Positions 7,313 to 13,175 of a DNA stretch of 16,530 nt are shown one piece after another. Position 1 is the stretch's first letter. Each line of letters opens with the position of its first letter. The notes beneath the pieces are model-generated. The model had not been told where the DNA came from. It was given only the letters and a program-made list of their open reading frames with translations, and did not search any database. The stretch comes from DATBGZ01 sp036557785 (GTDB lineage Bacteria > Actinomycetota > Actinomycetes > Mycobacteriales > Micromonosporaceae): the NCBI GenBank assembly GCA_036557785.1, contig DATBGZ010000041.1:1-16530 (forward strand), written 5' to 3'. A program made the translations under genes and the position numbers.

Positions 7313-7786
7313 GTGTCGTTTACCCCGTTGCAGCGTCTCGTCGCCCAGGTCACGTTGGAGGCCATCGCCGATCTCGGGTTCGCGCTGGGCGGCGGGCAAG
7401 CGTTGCACGCCCACGGCCTGGGTGACCGGCTCTCTCTCCGCCAGCACCCACCCGTCGTCATCGTCGGCCTCGGCCCCGTCATCGACCTGCCCGACGCCGC
7501 CGCCTCCAAGGCCCGAGCGCTCAACGACCGCCGGGCCGCCCGCGACTACCTCGACATCCACGCCCTGCTCACCCACACCGGCTGGACACCCGCCCGCTTG
7601 TTCGCCGCGCTGCGCGACAACCTACGACCCGTCATCACCGCCGCCGAGTTCGCCGCCGATCTCGCCGCCGCCGGCGACCAGGACCCCGAGGACTACCACG
7701 CCTACGGCCTCACCGACGCCGACATCATCCGCCTCGCCGCCGACTTCACCACCTGGGCAGCCCAGCTGAGCCCCGCCGAGGCATAA
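7313..7786 (+). CDS. AbiEii/AbiGii-like nucleotidyltransferase, internally deleted
   Basis: About 157 residues. GTG 7313 is preferred over GTG 7307 because GAGGG at 7301-7305 is then seven bases upstream. The N-terminus (FTPLQRLVAQVTLEAIADLGFALGGGQALHAHGLGDRLS) matches the opening of AbiEii-type type IV toxins, whose next residues normally contain the catalytic aspartate pair. Here the sequence jumps from GDRLS to LRQHPPVVIVGLGPVIDLPD, and then continues with the family's C-terminal part (AASKARALNDRRAARDYLDIHALL). A central block, I estimate 50-70 residues, including the D-x-D motif, is missing without loss of frame. The product is therefore unlikely to be an active nucleotidyltransferase. 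It could be a decayed remnant or a repurposed regulator. The gene ends four bases before the next start, so translation may couple to the orphan toxin. Confidence 0.6.
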   Translation: MSFTPLQRLVAQVTLEAIADLGFALGGGQALHAHGLGDRLSLRQHPPVVIVGLGPVIDLPDAAASKARALNDRRAARDYLDIHALLTHTGWTPARLFAALRDNLRPVITAAEFAADLAAAGDQDPEDYHAYGLTDADIIRLAADFTTWAAQLSPAEA

Positions 7787-7790
7787 CACG

Positions 7791-8453
7791 ATGACCGTCA
7801 CCGGCGGCAACACACTGCGGGCATGGGCGACCACCATCGTCGTCCTACTGTCCACTTTGTTCGGAGCATTTCCGCAAACTTCGATGGTGTGGCTTGAGTC
7901 ACAAGCGGTGTGCGCTGACGTTGCTGTCACCGTTGCTGTCAACCCCGACCACACCCCAACCGCCCACATCCTCGACTACCGCATAACCGCAGGTCACAGC
8001 CACGGCCCACCGGCGACCATCAATGGCCCGGAGGCCAATGGACACACCTACTATGTGCTCGCAGGGGACACCCCGGTCCTCGTCCACAACACCAATGGGC
8101 CAATCGGGTGCGGCCCTGGCGGTGCTCCAATTTACGAAATTCCGCCTGGATCCAGCGGCGGAACGGGCGCAGGTCAGCGAATTCCTCCGAGCACACTTGC
8201 CGATTACAACATCGGGGTTAATGCGGACCCGAATTTGCCGACTCCGCTTTGTTCCTACTGCCGGACGAACCCTGCCACGAGCGTGGATCACGTCAACCCC
8301 CGCGTCCTAGGCGGGGACCTTACGGATCCGAATCTGACGCCGGCGTGCACGTTCTGCAATAGCTCGAAAGGCCCCCGTGGGGCTCCCGTTAACCCGCCGC
8401 CGAACTATACCGGCCCATGGCCTCCGCCTTGGTGGCCGGCGAGCCTGCGGTGA
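7791..8453 (+). CDS. Orphan HNH nuclease toxin with HINT-end remnant
   Basis: A 220-residue open frame with GAGG nine bases before ATG 7791. Residues 85-101 (HTYYVLAGDTPVLVHNT) repeat the end of the HINT domain seen at the window's left edge, but the rest of HINT and the large carrier are absent, so this is an orphan cassette. The C-terminal part is an HNH nuclease with zinc knuckles: CSYC (154-157), DHVNP (166-170, general-base His167), N181, and CTFCNSSKG (186-194). It should cleave DNA non-specifically. Residues 11-27 are hydrophobic and followed by QAVCAD, resembling a signal peptide or membrane segment, though this may be chance sequence from the AICE right end. If the orphan is silent, the real unit begins only near the HINT remnant. 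Base composition drops in the nuclease part. It is followed by a matching immunity gene. Confidence 0.7.
   Translation: MTVTGGNTLRAWATTIVVLLSTLFGAFPQTSMVWLESQAVCADVAVTVAVNPDHTPTAHILDYRITAGHSHGPPATINGPEANGHTYYVLAGDTPVLVHNTNGPIGCGPGGAPIYEIPPGSSGGTGAGQRIPPSTLADYNIGVNADPNLPTPLCSYCRTNPATSVDHVNPRVLGGDLTDPNLTPACTFCNSSKGPRGAPVNPPPNYTGPWPPPWWPASLR
7920..7941. repeat. Repeat copy B: tandem decamer; candidate attR
   Basis: GTTGCTGTCA at 7920-7929 and 7932-7941, separated by CC. The 22-base unit differs from copy A (1223-1244) at one position in the spacer. Unlike copy A it has no inverted third decamer. It lies inside the 5' part of the orphan toxin frame, just before the HINT remnant, where the right junction of an inserted element would fall. 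Confidence 0.6.
8043..8092 (+). repeat. HINT-end direct repeat, copy 2
   Basis: Second copy of the 50-base stretch at 155-204, in the same orientation and about 7.9 kb away. It marks the junction of the orphan HNH toxin. Sequence upstream of it (AHILDYRITAGHSHG...) is not recognisable HINT sequence, so homology begins abruptly here. Confidence 0.9.
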
Positions 8454-8518
8454 CTCTCGTGCGGATTCTCTTGAGCCAGGAGGCCGAACCGCTGTGCAGA
8501 TGAGGAGGCGGACCTATC

Positions 8519-9013
8519 GTGGCTAGCGTGCAGTACATAGCCCACGAAACCCCAGCTTGGCGGGCTGCTGCCAACTACCTGGCCATGGCGGACCTCGCTC
8601 CGTTTGGCTTTCCCGACATGAGGGAGCAAATTTGGCTGCGATCATTGTCGGATGGGGCCCATGAGGTGTGCTGTATACCGTTCCGTGTTTACGGAGTGTC
8701 GTTGGGCGACATTGTCGAACTCGATGCCGATGGCAAGATGATAGTGCGTGTTCGCGCCAAGGGTGGGCACCGGGCATTTCGAGTCTTCTTTCCTTCTAAG
8801 ATTGGTGAGCCCGGCCTACGAGACATCAGGAACCGAATTGACACGACGGTACGCGCGCAGGGTCTAGCGGTGGAATGGAGCGGCGACCGTCACCTAGCGG
8901 TTGACGTGACTGCTGAGCGTGGAATCGACACTCTTTGGGCCGAAATCCAGCCGGAAATCGATGATGAGTCGGCCCTTTGGGAATGGGGCGATGTCGAGGA
9001 ATTCCGCACGTGA
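8519..9013 (+). CDS. DUF4265-type immunity protein
   Basis: A 164-residue protein starting at GTG 8519, preceded by AGGAGG at 8503-8508. The pattern EQIWLRSLSDGAHEVCCIPFR, then VYGVSLGDIVELDADGKM and later GHRAFRVFFPS, matches the DUF4265 family. That family has a beta-rich core with a conserved I-P-F and G-D-V/I turn and is repeatedly found beside toxin genes. The C-terminal acidic stretch EIDDESALWEWGDVEEF would suit binding a basic nuclease. It follows the HNH toxin by 65 bases on the same strand and is inferred to neutralise it. Codon use is less GC-biased than the housekeeping genes, as for the toxin. Confidence 0.72.
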   Translation: MASVQYIAHETPAWRAAANYLAMADLAPFGFPDMREQIWLRSLSDGAHEVCCIPFRVYGVSLGDIVELDADGKMIVRVRAKGGHRAFRVFFPSKIGEPGLRDIRNRIDTTVRAQGLAVEWSGDRHLAVDVTAERGIDTLWAEIQPEIDDESALWEWGDVEEFRT

Positions 9014-9089
9014 CGACGATGCGTCCTGCGGCTACGCACCGTCACGCAGTGCACGCAGAGTGCGCCGGCGTGCACTGGTGCGCGAGGCG

Positions 9090-9142
9090 GTTGATGTCAC
9101 CGTTGATGTCAACTATATCGACAATGGTAGTGCCATAGATAT
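9090..9142. repeat. Repeat copy C: tandem decamer variant with hairpin
   Basis: GTTGATGTCA at 9090-9099 and 9102-9111, separated by CC, the C-to-A variant of copies A and B. The upstream flank TGCACTGGTG (9071-9080) and GCGAGGCGG match copy A. Downstream, ATATC/GATAT (9115-9119 and 9138-9142) and ATGG/CCAT (9124-9127 and 9133-9136) form a weak hairpin in the place of copy A's stem, again with AATGGTA in or near the loop. It follows immunity gene 2 exactly as copy A follows immunity gene 1. Confidence 0.55.
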
Positions 9143-9625
9143 GAGGTCCGGGTCGAAGGTCCAGGCCGCGGCGCCACGGTCGCTGGCCATCCGTACGTCG
9201 ACCTCGACGTAGGCCATCACCTGCCGCATCGTCCGCCGGTCGAGCAACGACACGAACGACAAGTCGCAGCCGGCGGCGAACAGCCGCGTCACCGCCGCGG
9301 ACCGGGTCCGGTCGTCGCGCTGCAGGGCACGCCGGTCCACGCCGAGAGAGCGGCAGAGGTCACGGTTGTGGGCGATGCGCCGGCACAGCAGGTCGAGCAG
9401 GCGGTCGTCGCTCCATTCCAGTCGGCTCGTCTCTACGACGTTCACGCCGGCCATCCGATGGGCTGGTGCGCCGCCGCTGATCTGCTGCCAGACGTCGTCC
9501 CGGAGGAACAGTTTGAGACAGACCCCGTAGTGCGGAGACGCGACATCGATGTAGGTCTGGATGAGTGCCCGCAGCGCGCAAACGAGCTTTCCGCGCGGCA
9601 CGGTCAACCCTGGCGGTCCCGCCAC
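9113..9625 (-). pseudogene. Fragment of a P-loop ATPase-like protein (decayed)
   Basis: A leftward open frame of 170 codons. CLKLFLRDDVWQQISGG, RMAGVNVVETSRLEWSDD and RLLDLLCRRIAHN resemble the post-Walker part of large STAND/Sll1717-type P-loop ATPases, where an L-K-x-F-L-R-x-D-x-W motif is followed by L-x-W and an L-L-x-x-x-x-R-R-I helix. There is no Walker A and no domain before it. The apparent N-terminus MAGPPGLTVPR simply reads the other frame of the adjacent oxidoreductase gene, so the real homology starts near GKLVCALRAL. The frame ends inside repeat copy C. I take it as a truncated remnant left by rearrangement next to the toxin array. The family assignment is tentative. Confidence 0.4.
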
Positions 9626-10395
9626 ACCAGCCAGTCCCGGATCGTCGTCAGGTCGTAGTCAGGCCCGTTGATGCCGAGCGTGAACTGCCGGAAGCCCTGT
9701 TTCACGTAGTCGTCCGCATGCCTGCTCAGGTCGTGGGCCAGGGCGTCGGGCTCGATGCCGACGGCCCAGTCGATCTGGGCCGGGTCCCGTCCCGCCGCCG
9801 CACAGCGGGCGCGCAGGACATCGATGGCCGGCTCCAGCTCCGCGGGGCTGGCCGGGAACATGGCATGCCAGATGTCCGCGTACTCGGCGACGAGCGGGAG
9901 CGTGCGGCGTGGGCCGGTTCCGCCGATCAGCAGTGGTATCCGCCGCGTCGGCGGCGGGTTGAGCACACGCCAGCGCGCCCGGATGACCGGCAGCGCCTCG
10001 CGCAGCGCCTCGATCCGGGAGCCGGGGGTGCCGAACGAGTAGCCGTACTCCTCGTAGTCTCGGGCGAACCACCCGGAGCCGATGCCGAAGACCAGCCGTC
10101 CGCCGCTGACGTGGTCCACGGTACGGGCCATGTCCGCGAGCAGGTTCGGGTTGCGGTAGGAGTTGCACGTGACCAGCGGTCCGAGCTCGATGGTCGACGT
10201 CGCCTCGGCCCAGGCGGAGAGCAGTGTCCAACACTCGAAGTGGCTGCCGTCGGGCGCTCCGTAGAGCGGATAGAAATGGTCCCACACATAGAGCAGGTCG
10301 GCTCCGAGCTCCTCCGCCAGCACGGCGGCCCGTCGCATCCCGGCGACGTCGCCGTGCTGTGGGTGGATCTGCACGCCGATCCGTACTCTCGTCAT
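9604..10395 (-). CDS. LLM-class F420-dependent oxidoreductase
   Basis: A 263-residue luciferase-like monooxygenase fold protein (TIM barrel). Recognisable elements are GADLLYVWDHFYPLYG (31-46), GGRLVFGIGSGWFARDYEEY (98-117), GSRIEALREALPVI (125-138) and PLLIGGTGPRRTLPLVAEYADIWH (154-177, the cofactor and phosphate region). Actinomycete members of this group usually use reduced coenzyme F420 for hydride transfer; the substrate cannot be told from sequence. I chose ATG 10395 (MTRVRIGVQIHPQ) over the upstream ATG at 10443 because it begins the first barrel strand. It is divergent from a MerR regulator whose start lies only 37 bases away, suggesting that the regulator controls it. The 3' end overlaps the reading frame of the decayed ATPase fragment. 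Confidence 0.88.
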   Translation of the reverse strand: MTRVRIGVQIHPQHGDVAGMRRAAVLAEELGADLLYVWDHFYPLYGAPDGSHFECWTLLSAWAEATSTIELGPLVTCNSYRNPNLLADMARTVDHVSGGRLVFGIGSGWFARDYEEYGYSFGTPGSRIEALREALPVIRARWRVLNPPPTRRIPLLIGGTGPRRTLPLVAEYADIWHAMFPASPAELEPAIDVLRARCAAAGRDPAQIDWAVGIEPDALAHDLSRHADDYVKQGFRQFTLGINGPDYDLTTIRDWLVWRDRQG

Positions 10396-10432
10396 GACGA
10401 CCAGCTTCGGGTCTACCACCGTGGGAGGGTCA
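10396..10432. promoter_or_regulatory. Short divergent promoter gap, oxidoreductase / MerR
   Basis: Only 37 bases separate the two start codons, so the promoters must overlap each other or the coding ends. GGGAGG at 10423-10428 is the ribosome site of the MerR gene. No clear MerR-type dyad with a long -35/-10 spacer is visible within the gap. Confidence 0.4.
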
Positions 10433-11230
10433 ATGTTGCGCATCGGTGAGTTCGCCCGCCTGACCCGCGTGAGCGTCAGGATGCTGCGGCACTACCACCG
10501 CCTCGGCCTGTTGGTGCCGGCCCGGGTCGACCTGGCCTCGGGCTACCGCTATTACCGCGCTGCCCAGCTCCGCACGCTCAACCGCATCCTGCACCTGCGC
10601 GACCTCGGCTTCGGCATGGCCGAGATCGCCCGCGCACTCGACGTCGACGAGGCGGCCTACCTTCGCCGGGAGAAGGAGCTGCTCGCTCAACTCGCGGCGA
10701 CGACGCGGCAGCTGACCGCGGTCCAGGCGCGCCGAACACTACGGGACGACGCGGACGTCGTGATCCGTCGCGTTCCCGCAGTCCGGGTGGCTACGCTCGG
10801 GGCCGAGCCCGGCACCGATGTCGAGCCGCTCTTCGATGCCCTCGAAACCCACGTCGGCACCCATCGGGCCCGGGCAGACCGGCCACCACTGATGGTGTTC
10901 GATGCCGGGTCGATCACGGTAGCGGTGCCGGTGAGTCGACCTGTGCCCGAATCCGCACTGCCGAACGGGTACGGTGTGATGGTGCGGACGCTGCCCGCCG
11001 CGACCATGGCTTGCACTGTCCACAACGGACCGTACGCGGAGCTGGCCGGACGCCTGGAGCGGATGCGGGACTGGCTGGCCGCGACCGGCCGCGAGCCCGT
11101 CGGGCCGCTGCGTGAGGTCTACCTCCGGTTCGGCGCCGATCCGCGACTGCGGCTTCCGCCGAGCTACGTCGCCGACGACACCGACCCCGCGTACGTCACC
11201 GAACTCCAGTTGCCGCTCAACTCCGCGTGA
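10433..11230 (+). CDS. MerR-family regulator with GyrI-like effector domain
   Basis: A 265-residue protein. The MerR winged helix-turn-helix spans about residues 1-70 (MLRIGEFARLTRVSVRMLRH, YHRLGLLVPA, SGYRYYRAAQL, LGFGMAEIARALD). A coiled-coil helix at about 75-105 would form the dimer. The C-terminal ~155 residues are a GyrI/SOUL-like ligand-binding domain, with IRRVPAVRVATLG (111-123) and TVHNGPYAELAGRLERMRDW (195-214) followed by GPLREVYLRFG, including the usual conserved glutamate before Y-L. It resembles BmrR/BltR-type multidrug sensors in layout. ATG 10433 is preceded by GGGAGG; an earlier in-frame ATG at 10394 lacks this and would overlap the divergent gene. It probably controls itself and the neighbouring oxidoreductase. 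It is convergent with the acetyltransferase gene, with six bases between the stops. Confidence 0.87.
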   Translation: MLRIGEFARLTRVSVRMLRHYHRLGLLVPARVDLASGYRYYRAAQLRTLNRILHLRDLGFGMAEIARALDVDEAAYLRREKELLAQLAATTRQLTAVQARRTLRDDADVVIRRVPAVRVATLGAEPGTDVEPLFDALETHVGTHRARADRPPLMVFDAGSITVAVPVSRPVPESALPNGYGVMVRTLPAATMACTVHNGPYAELAGRLERMRDWLAATGREPVGPLREVYLRFGADPRLRLPPSYVADDTDPAYVTELQLPLNSA

Positions 11231-11236
11231 TCCACC

Positions 11237-11659
11237 TCAGCCCACGGCAAACGTCCACTCGAACATCACCGGAGCCGGGCTGTCGCTGGCCCCGGTGGAG
11301 CGGTACGTCCGTTGCGCCGCCTCGTTCTCGGGTTCGGTGAGCACCCACATGCCGCGGCCGCCACGCTCGCGTGCCCGGTCGGCGAGCGCTGCCACGAGCG
11401 CCGAGGCGATGCCCTGACGGCGGTACGGCTCATCCACGGCCATTTCGTAGAGCAGCATCTCGACGCCCTTGTCCGGGTGGGCGATCTCGACGCCCGATAT
11501 GAAGCCGGCCGGATGCCCATCGACGTATGCGAGGCATAAGTGGTGGCCCGGATCGTCGAGGAACCGCTGCGTCCACTCCGCCCGGGGCGAGTGGTCGAAG
11601 AGGTGAGCCGCCTCGGCAACGGCGGGTTCGTCATCGCCGCCCATCCAGCGCAGGTCCAT
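11237..11659 (-). CDS. GNAT acetyltransferase, AAC(3)-I-like
   Basis: A 140-residue single-domain GNAT protein. LYEMAVDEPYRRQGIASALV (70-89) contains the acetyl-CoA pyrophosphate loop R-R-Q-G-I-A. The following GRGMWVLTEPENEAAQRTYRSTG gives the later strand and the substrate-side helix. The compact size, the E-M-L-L-Y-E-M-A-V strand and the T-E-P-E-N-E-A-A segment resemble AAC(3)-I-type aminoglycoside acetyltransferases and their many uncharacterised relatives. Drug resistance should not be assumed. ATG 11659 gives MDLRWMGGDDEP, the expected beta-1 start. The gene is transcribed leftward, divergent from the PadR gene across a 93-base gap. Confidence 0.82.
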   Translation of the reverse strand: MDLRWMGGDDEPAVAEAAHLFDHSPRAEWTQRFLDDPGHHLCLAYVDGHPAGFISGVEIAHPDKGVEMLLYEMAVDEPYRRQGIASALVAALADRARERGGRGMWVLTEPENEAAQRTYRSTGASDSPAPVMFEWTFAVG

Positions 11660-11714
11660 GAACCACAGTCTGGCAGCCGCTGTTGCGCGACCCGCACCAT
11701 AGCGGGACTGGAGC

Positions 11715-11753
11715 TTGCGTGGACGGGTACTGGATCTGATACAGTACCCGTCG
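11715..11753 (+). promoter_or_regulatory. padR promoter with operator dyad overlapping the -10 box
   Basis: CGGGTACTG (11724-11732) and CAGTACCCG (11742-11750) form a perfect 9-bp inverted repeat with a 9-base spacer. TTGCGT at 11715-11720 and GATACA at 11738-11743, 17 bases apart, are candidate -35 and -10 boxes. A transcript would then begin at or within a few bases of GTG 11753, so the mRNA is probably leaderless. PadR proteins bind such dyads, so autorepression is likely; the same dyad could affect the divergent acetyltransferase gene. Confidence 0.6.
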
Positions 11754-12184
11754 TGCTTGAGGAATCCGCTGGGTCGGGTCCGGTCTTCGCCGCGGACCTG
11801 TTGCGGGGGCACACCGAGACGATCGTGCTCGGCGTGCTGGACTGCGGTGACAGCTACGGATTCGAGATCTTCAAGACGATCCGGGACGCCACGGGCGGGG
11901 TCTACGAGATCAAGGAGGCGACCCTCTACGCGGCCTACCGTCGGCTGGAGCGCGACGGGCTGGCCGAGGCGTACTGGGGCGACGAAACCCAGGGCGGTCG
12001 CCGCAAGTACTACCGCATCACCGACGCCGGCCGGGCCGAGTACCGGCGCAACGTCCAGGCATGGGTGATCACGAGGGGAATCATCGACGCCCTGCTCCAC
12101 CTTGACCAGCAGCCCGTACCCACGCCACGCCCCGGCGCGGCCAGTTCCACCCACGCATCAGGAAGGCAGTCCGCCCATGGCTAG
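11753..12184 (+). CDS. PadR-family transcriptional regulator
   Basis: A 143-residue protein. The PadR winged helix is at about 20-95: HTETIVLGVLDCGDSYGFEI, then YEIKEATLYAAYRRLERDGL and the wing GDETQGGRRKYYRITDAGRAEY. The C-terminal dimer helix is short. The tail after residue 120 (PTPRPGAASSTHASG) is disordered-looking and partly dictated by overlap with the next gene. I chose GTG 11753 because it lies just past the promoter dyad; there is no ribosome site, which fits leaderless initiation. The gene overlaps the start of the permease-prefix membrane protein by eight bases. PadR plus a downstream permease-prefix membrane protein is a common actinomycete pair that often senses cell-envelope or drug stress. 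The ligand is unknown. Confidence 0.88.
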   Translation: MLEESAGSGPVFAADLLRGHTETIVLGVLDCGDSYGFEIFKTIRDATGGVYEIKEATLYAAYRRLERDGLAEAYWGDETQGGRRKYYRITDAGRAEYRRNVQAWVITRGIIDALLHLDQQPVPTPRPGAASSTHASGRQSAHG

Positions 12185-13112
12185 CAGCACGATGCCCCCA
12201 GCCTCCTCTTTGGACATTCACCGTCTGCTCGACGGGGCATTCGCCGGCATCCAGGTCACCCCGGACGTGCAGGATCTCAAGGAGGAGATGCGCGGCAACC
12301 TCGTGGCCCGCGTCGCCGAGCTCGAAGCGGATGGCCTGTCACCCGGCGAGGCGGCGCATCGGGCGATCGTCGAGGTCGGCGACGTACGCGCGATCGTCGA
12401 CGAGATGAGTAGCGTCGCCACGCCCCGCTCGGCCTGGCACCGCAACCGGGTGCGGCCGCGCCCGGCGTACGTCCTGCGCACCGTGATCGCCGCGCTGGTC
12501 GGGGCCGCCGCGCTCGCCGCCGTCGCCCTGCTCGCCACCGGTGTGCTCGAGCCGGGCACGCGACCGGTCCTGGACCACGTGGCTGCCGTGGTCGTGCTCG
12601 TCCTGGCGGCAGCCCTGATCGTCGGCGATGCGCTGCGGCAGGAGACGACCACCAACTACCCGGTGACCCGCGCCCGGGCGACCGGGTACGGCCTCGCCGC
12701 GGGGCTCGGGTCGGCCGGGCTCGGTACCGCCGCGGGCTACGTTCAGCCACGGGTGGTGGCCTGGCTGGTCGTGGGTGCGCTGCTCGCCGTGGCATCGATC
12801 GTGTTCTTCACGTACCTCGGCGCGACCCAGACCAACCGGCACAAGCCGTGGGTGATGCGCGAGATGGCGCGTTACCACGCGGCCTCCGACGGGTTCGAGC
12901 AGGATCCCGTCGCCGCGGCCAGGTTCGGCATCTACACCGCCACGATCTGGATCGTCAGCCTCGCCGCGTTCGCTGCACTGAGCCTGACCGTCGGGTGGGC
13001 GTTCTCCTGGCTCGCGCTGCTCGCCGGGCTCGTGGTCTTCCTCCTGACCCTGGCCCGCATGCTCTTCCCACCGGGGCGCGGCGCGTCGGTCGACACGCGA
13101 CCCGAGCAGTGA
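12177..13112 (+). CDS. Membrane protein with permease-prefix (HAAS-like) domain
   Basis: A 311-residue protein from ATG 12177, with GGAAGG ten bases upstream inside the end of padR. Residues 13-80 form a helical cytosolic prefix domain (IHRLLDGAFAGIQV, DLKEEMRGNLVARVAELEADG, SPGEAAHRAIVEVGDV), as found with PadR regulators. Six membrane segments follow at about 100-122, 132-150, 170-188, 192-213, 250-271 and 273-295, with an acidic cytosolic loop around 230-250. No ATPase or transporter signature is present. The prefix domain is thought to interact with the PadR partner; this follows from family knowledge, not from this sequence. The four-to-eight-base overlap with padR indicates coupled translation. 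Confidence 0.83.
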   Translation: MASSTMPPASSLDIHRLLDGAFAGIQVTPDVQDLKEEMRGNLVARVAELEADGLSPGEAAHRAIVEVGDVRAIVDEMSSVATPRSAWHRNRVRPRPAYVLRTVIAALVGAAALAAVALLATGVLEPGTRPVLDHVAAVVVLVLAAALIVGDALRQETTTNYPVTRARATGYGLAAGLGSAGLGTAAGYVQPRVVAWLVVGALLAVASIVFFTYLGATQTNRHKPWVMREMARYHAASDGFEQDPVAAARFGIYTATIWIVSLAAFAALSLTVGWAFSWLALLAGLVVFLLTLARMLFPPGRGASVDTRPEQ

Positions 13113-13143
13113 CGTCGAGCACCGCCAGGCGAGACGGCGGACG

Positions 13144-13175
13144 TTGCCAGCACGGTGGCGATCTACGCTGGCAGG
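13144..13175 (+). promoter_or_regulatory. nadB promoter, probably leaderless
   Basis: TACGCT at 13164-13169 is a good actinomycete -10 hexamer, and ATG 13176 falls seven bases after it, where transcription would start. TTGCCA at 13144-13149 is the nearest -35-like hexamer, with a short 14-base spacer. No NrtR-type or other operator is evident. Confidence 0.5.

Noticed and set aside
13122..13140. Hairpin CCGCC/GGCGG between the membrane protein gene and nadB as terminator
   Set aside because: Only five base pairs with a nine-base loop and no U-tract; too weak to support.
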